Source: Balanoglossus misakiensis (lineage: Eukaryota; Hemichordata). Taken from it: DNA of 64,000 nt. The number at the start of each line of letters is the position of its first letter. Positions within the stretch are counted from its first letter, which is position 1. The notes beneath the pieces were generated by a model. It was not told the DNA's origin. It searched no databases and worked only from the letters and a program-made list of their open reading frames with translations. A program made the translations under genes and the position numbers. Location of the stretch: contig CM082580.2 of assembly GCA_040954595.2 (NCBI GenBank), forward strand, positions 6,634,001 to 6,698,000, written 5' to 3'. Positions 62,260-64,000 of this stretch are shown piece by piece.

Positions 62260-63382
62260 GTCGTTTTTGTGTTGACAGAACAAAGGCAATGGACGTCATC
62301 TGAATGGTCTTTGTTATTTAAATGAAGGATGAAGTAAATTCCCGTATTATTGCCTCATTTAACTGTAATAATGAGTTTTGATCAAATATTAATTTCTTTT
62401 TAAGAACAAAGGAAACGCATATTTTTTAGGTATATTATAATTGCATTATTCCATTAAAAATATTGTGCTATTCTGTTTCCTATCTAACATACATGTATAT
62501 CTCATTGAATCAACTTCAACAAGTAGATATCAACATTTTTATTTCAATGCGTTGATTATTCTGTGACTGAGTTTTAATCAGTCATAGTAGTTGTAGATTG
62601 CACTATTTTTCCTCTTCTTTTGTATTCCAAGGATGCAGGCACCACCAATGACGAGGACGGAGATGTGGAGTCCCAGGTCAAATTTACGGAGATTGATGTG
62701 TGGGGTCTGAGACTTTGGCAAGTAGCTGGGATTTTCCTTGCTGGAATAACAGCCATCGGTAAGTGTTGTGTGCGTGTGTGTGTTGGGGGGGGGGTTGAAT
62801 GTGTGTGTGGGTGTGTGTACATTATTGAAATCATTTTCCAAAAACAAGCATTATATCTCAGCATGATCATTGCATTTGCTATAATCAGGGAAGGGAAGGA
62901 TGAAAAAACTGCATCGTTGAAACATTTTTGTTTCATAGAAACAATACAAATTTGTTTTTAAATTTTTTTGAATGTAAATTTCTATTTCAAACTGCAGTAG
63001 TTTATATGTAAAAAAAAAACATTTTTTATCAGTGTTTTTGTGAAAAATGTCTGTCATATCTGTTGTAGTTATGCTTGCCTGCTGGGTCTGTGACATAAGA
63101 ATTCCGAGGACGAAGGAAGAAATTGAAGCACGCTACAAGAAGAAGTTGGTCGTCGAGAAGTACGCCGACGAGATGAACACCATCTTCATCAAAGATCTCC
63201 CCAGACCACCACCAGAGGCCGCCGAAGTACAAGAGGAAGTCCAGCTGATAATGCCCAAGAGAAAAGAGAGGGCAACTCCCAAACAACAGAAGCCGAGAAG
63301 CAAATCCACCCCGAACAAACTGTTGAAGAAACTCACCACGTTCGGCCGTTCTGAGGAAAAAGACACACAGATAGAAGAGTCG
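61856..63382 (+). CDS. TMIE: TMIE (transmembrane inner ear) homologue, 3' end outside window
   Basis: First exon 61856-61936, or its duplicate 62071-62151, encodes a signal peptide (MADHLAANVILILLCFGQ...). Exons 62632-62758 and 63069-63382 follow in phase. Residues WGLRLWQVAGIF, the membrane span continuing to VMLACWVC, and RIPRTKEEIEARY align closely with vertebrate TMIE (DMRLWHVVGIF, RVPRTRKEIEARY). After the span come a helix with KYADEMNTIF and a basic tail, as in TMIE. In vertebrate hair cells TMIE is an essential subunit of the TMC mechanotransduction channel and binds lipid through its membrane-proximal region; a sensory-cell role here is inference. Exon 63069-63382 ends at a GTATGC donor in phase 0, so at least one more exon lies past 64000. 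Only one of the two first exons can enter a normal transcript. Confidence 0.93.
62152..62631 (+). other. TMIE intron after the second exon-1 copy
   Basis: The first bases repeat the intron start of copy 1. The rest is AT-rich and shows no further exon. Confidence 0.6.
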
Positions 63383-64000
63383 GTATGCATTTTGAGTCAA
63401 TATTTCCGTTTTCTTCATGATATGACAAAATTGTTAACACAAAAAAGGTCAAATTTTGACTCACACAACATATATACATGTACATCTACAGTCACACAAG
63501 TCGGGTGTTGTCAGTCTGTGTGGATTTACTCTTTAAGAATTACTTTTTGCAGATTCTTAGCCAAAAAAAACTTATCATCTGTGACCTGCAATTATAATAA
63601 ATAAAAAAATGGCATCTAAAGAAAGAGATTTATTTACACAAAAATGCTAAATTTATTGAAAAACCAGGTAAAGCTCAGACTAATGATTCAACAAGCCATA
63701 AACATACCACATGTATTACCATGGTGTGTGATCTACACTTCAAACCCAGCCCACATTAAAATTCAAATCTATTGAATGTGTCAATTTACAGTTGGCGTTG
63801 TTAAATACGACGGTCAATTACCATTAAGGTTGCCATAGTAACAGACTGACGGATATTGCATGGGTTTGTTGAAAATAATATTTCCGAGTCCAGGAGAGAA
63901 CTGAACAAATATTTAATCATTCCACTACTTTCACAAAGTGCTCTCTTACAATATTTACTCAAAACCAACATTTACCCAAAACCAGTGTGATTTAGATTGC
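63383..64000 (+). other. TMIE intron running out of the window
   Basis: AT-rich DNA after the GTATGC donor. No acceptor plus coding exon is recognisable before the end. Confidence 0.55.

Noticed and set aside
63383-63604. Unspliced extension of the last visible TMIE exon to a stop at 63604
   Set aside because: A GTATGC donor follows ES in phase 0, and the extension is compositionally intronic and unlike any TMIE tail.

Overview
The window is animal nuclear DNA. Its genes are broken by many short introns with GT-AG borders, carry AATAAA poly(A) signals, and encode metazoan proteins: BRCA1, TMIE, MMADHC, DHRS11 and large MAM/LDL-receptor-A receptors. The dense introns, MITE-like elements, simple repeats and expanded MAM/LDLa family suggest a marine invertebrate such as an amphioxus, acorn worm, echinoderm or lophotrochozoan. 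The species cannot be fixed from sequence alone. All exon borders below were read by eye from splice consensus, phase and protein homology; every complete gene model sums to a whole number of codons.

Layout. (1) 3-4885, + strand: the 3' end of a MAM/LDLa receptor that began before the window. (2) 4886-7964: intergenic, CT-rich, with degenerate duplicated segments. (3) 7965-34126, + strand: a second, complete receptor with 46 exons and 2489 residues (signal peptide, 12 MAM domains, 7 LDLa-type modules, one membrane span, short tail). (4) 35043-39844, + strand: a third copy of the receptor's last 12 exons, with no signal-peptide exon of its own. It is probably either an alternative 3' end of gene 3 or a headless duplicate. 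(5) 40781-43354, + strand: DHRS11-like dehydrogenase, flanked by direct repeats. (6) 44655-46105, + strand: phytanoyl-CoA dioxygenase-family enzyme. (7) 47512-49915, - strand: MMADHC (cobalamin trafficking). (8) 51239-61100, + strand: complete BRCA1 (17 coding exons, 2210 residues) with RING, PALB2-type coiled coil and tandem BRCT, head-to-head with MMADHC. (9) 61856-63382 and beyond, + strand: TMIE, with its signal-peptide exon tandemly duplicated and its 3' end outside the window.

The genes do not form one pathway. The strongest structural story is the receptor locus: three copies of one terminal cassette (MAM-LDLa-MAM-LDLa-like-stalk-membrane span-NPxY tail) with matching exon sizes and phases. 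The third copy begins about 0.3 kb after the poly(A) signal of the second. Splicing exon 34 of gene 3 (donor after 27197) to the third cassette (acceptor before 35043) keeps the frame and gives 2475 residues. Other notable points are a MITE that duplicated a splice donor, an intronic repeat element holding five DR1 nuclear-receptor-like motifs, a duplicated exon pair in BRCA1, and the duplicated first exon of TMIE.
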